A DNA stretch of 15,312 nt from Candidatus Fermentibacterota bacterium (GTDB taxonomy: Bacteria > JAFGKV01). Positions 14,138-15,312 of this stretch are shown here, piece after piece. The notes below the pieces were generated by a model, which was given only the letters and a program-made list of their open reading frames with translations, searched no databases and was not told the origin of the DNA. Positions within the stretch are counted from its first letter, which is position 1. Each line of letters starts with the position of its first letter. The stretch lies in assembly GCA_030620115.1 (NCBI GenBank), contig JAUXFG010000092.1:1-15312 (forward strand). Direction: 5' to 3'. The position numbers and the translations under genes are program-made.

Positions 14138-15151
14138 ATGAAGGCATGGATACTTGAAAAACAGGGAAGAATAGAGGAACGGCCATTGAAACTCGTGGAG
14201 GTCCCTACGCCCCATCCACGGGATGGCGAAGTGCGGCTAAGAATCCTCGTTTGCGGGGTCTGCAGGACGGATAATCACATCGCAGAGGGGGACCTTCCCT
14301 TGAGGAGATCTTCCGTCATTCTGGGGCACGAAATCGTGGGAATCGTTGACGAGGTGGGGAAAAACGTTGAACGGTTCCGCGTCGGTGACAAGGCCGGCAT
14401 GTATTGGCTGCACAGCGCTTGCGGAGAGTGCAAGTATTGTCTATCACAGAGAGAGAACTATTGCTCGCAGATCAAATGCACAGGGTGGGACGTGGATGGC
14501 GGCTACGCAGAGTATGTGACAGTGCCGGCGGAATATGCCTTGCCGCTCAATGCTGTCCAATTGGAACCTGCCGAAATCGCCCCACTTTTGTGCCCTGGCA
14601 TAGCGGGGTACGCGGCGTTTAAGCTCACAGGGGCGCAAGAGGGGGACAGATTGGGCCTTTATGGCTTCGGTCCTACAGCCTACTACGTGCTCAAGGTCGC
14701 GCAATCTATGGGCATAGAGACGTATGTGAACACCAGGTCGGCGAAGAATATCGAAGGCGCAAAGAGAGCAGGAGCGAGCTGGGCTGCGAACGCCGCAAAG
14801 GAGAGGATGCCACACAAATTGGACGCAGCCATTCTCTTTCCCCCGGCAGGAAACCTGGTTGAACCTATGCTCTCGCAGTTGGAAAAAGGCGGGACCCTGG
14901 TGATGGCGCCTGTGAGTGCGTCTCCAATTGTGATTGAAAACTACAGTGAGAATCTATGGGGACGCGATATCAGAACCCTGTATAACTTGAAGAGGTCTGA
15001 TGCAGAGGAATTGCTCGAGATCGTTAACCGGCTGGATTTGGAAGTAGGAACGAGTCTTTTTCCCTTCGAAGAACTGCAGGATGCGCTCATTCTGACCAGA
15101 CGGGGCGAGTTAGAACAGCCCAACGCCGTGATCAAGGTTGCCGACCGATGA
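14138..15151 (+). CDS. Zinc-dependent alcohol dehydrogenase (MDR family, adh_fam_2-like)
   Basis: This 337-residue medium-chain dehydrogenase oxidises an alcohol or reduces an aldehyde with NAD(P). Catalytic zinc ligands fit CRTDNH (C42), GHE (H63-E64) and LLCPG (C152); the structural zinc site is CGECKYC...YC (C95, C98, C101, C109). The nucleotide-binding glycines are GFGPTA (176-181), a variant of GFGASA/GxGxxA. The AGMYWLHSACGEC segment matches the adh_fam_2 type (TIGR02822). Start ATG 14138 follows GAGGA (14126-14130) with 7-nt spacing; an upstream in-frame ATG at 14117 has no good site. It ends the three-gene group. Confidence 0.9.
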   Translation: MKAWILEKQGRIEERPLKLVEVPTPHPRDGEVRLRILVCGVCRTDNHIAEGDLPLRRSSVILGHEIVGIVDEVGKNVERFRVGDKAGMYWLHSACGECKYCLSQRENYCSQIKCTGWDVDGGYAEYVTVPAEYALPLNAVQLEPAEIAPLLCPGIAGYAAFKLTGAQEGDRLGLYGFGPTAYYVLKVAQSMGIETYVNTRSAKNIEGAKRAGASWAANAAKERMPHKLDAAILFPPAGNLVEPMLSQLEKGGTLVMAPVSASPIVIENYSENLWGRDIRTLYNLKRSDAEELLEIVNRLDLEVGTSLFPFEELQDALILTRRGELEQPNAVIKVADR

Positions 15152-15240
15152 TGAGCAACAGAGAGCTCGGAATTCAGGCTGTTAGGGCGTTTCTGAACCT
15201 ATGACATTTGGAGACTGCCGAAGGATCGCCGATTCTGAAT

Positions 15241-15264
15241 GAGCCCAAAGGGTGGCCTCTTTTT
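15241..15264 (+). terminator. Possible weak terminator after the dehydrogenase
   Basis: gagcc (15241-15245) can pair with ggcctc (15254-15259) with one bulged C, and TTTTT follows at 15260-15264. The stem is short and imperfect, but the site lies 90 nt after the last gene of the group with no further gene before the window end. Confidence 0.35.
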
Positions 15265-15312
15265 AGGGTTCGCGCAGGAATAGTTTCACATTCTTGCATC
15301 CCATCTTTATCC

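Overview
The window is a bacterial chromosome segment with no RNA genes, CRISPR arrays, transposases or phage genes that I could recognise. Coding is moderately GC-rich, Shine-Dalgarno sites are purine-rich, and several genes start with GTG or TTG. A six-Asp-box secreted propeller with a FlgD-Ig-like sorting tail, a TMTC/DUF1736-like TPR membrane protein and dense intergenic short repeats suggest an uncultured Gram-negative lineage, perhaps of the wider FCB/candidate-phylum group. That placement is inference; no ribosomal marker is present.

Layout. 1-313: non-coding, several 7-8 bp tandem arrays. 314-2533 (minus): polytopic GT-C-like membrane protein with a C-terminal TPR solenoid. 2534-2956: divergent intergenic region with a 13-bp tandem repeat ending in an inverted copy. 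2957-4303: secreted Asp-box propeller protein. 4304-5012: repeat island with two inverted REP-like palindromes and a nested roughly 98-bp palindromic element. 5013-11517: five-gene plus-strand glycan cluster, consisting of an MGH1/GH63-like (alpha/alpha)6 glycosidase, galactokinase, a second GT-C-like membrane protein without TPRs, a small orphan protein and a GT4 glycosyltransferase. It ends at a perfect 16-bp-stem hairpin (11575-11611). 11754-12458: SAM-dependent methyltransferase. 12588-15151: tight three-gene group of DUF1684 protein, UPF0282/COG2248 metallo-beta-lactamase-fold hydrolase and zinc alcohol dehydrogenase.

How the genes may work together. The glycan cluster is tightly packed: a 37-nt gap before galK, a 13-nt galK overlap, then ATGA and GTGA stop/start overlaps. 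It links a cytoplasmic glycosidase, a sugar kinase, a lipid-linked-sugar-type membrane enzyme and a nucleotide-sugar-type transferase, so intracellular sugar release or salvage feeding cell-surface glycosylation is plausible. The two GT-C-like proteins share a DD motif, an FRP motif, an S(K/M)KE segment and an RFLY segment, and look like distant paralogues. The final three-gene group has no known pathway.

The observations I rate highest are the glycan operon with its coupled orphan and its atypical glycosidase motif, the UPF0282-DUF1684-ADH group, and the structured repeats between genes.
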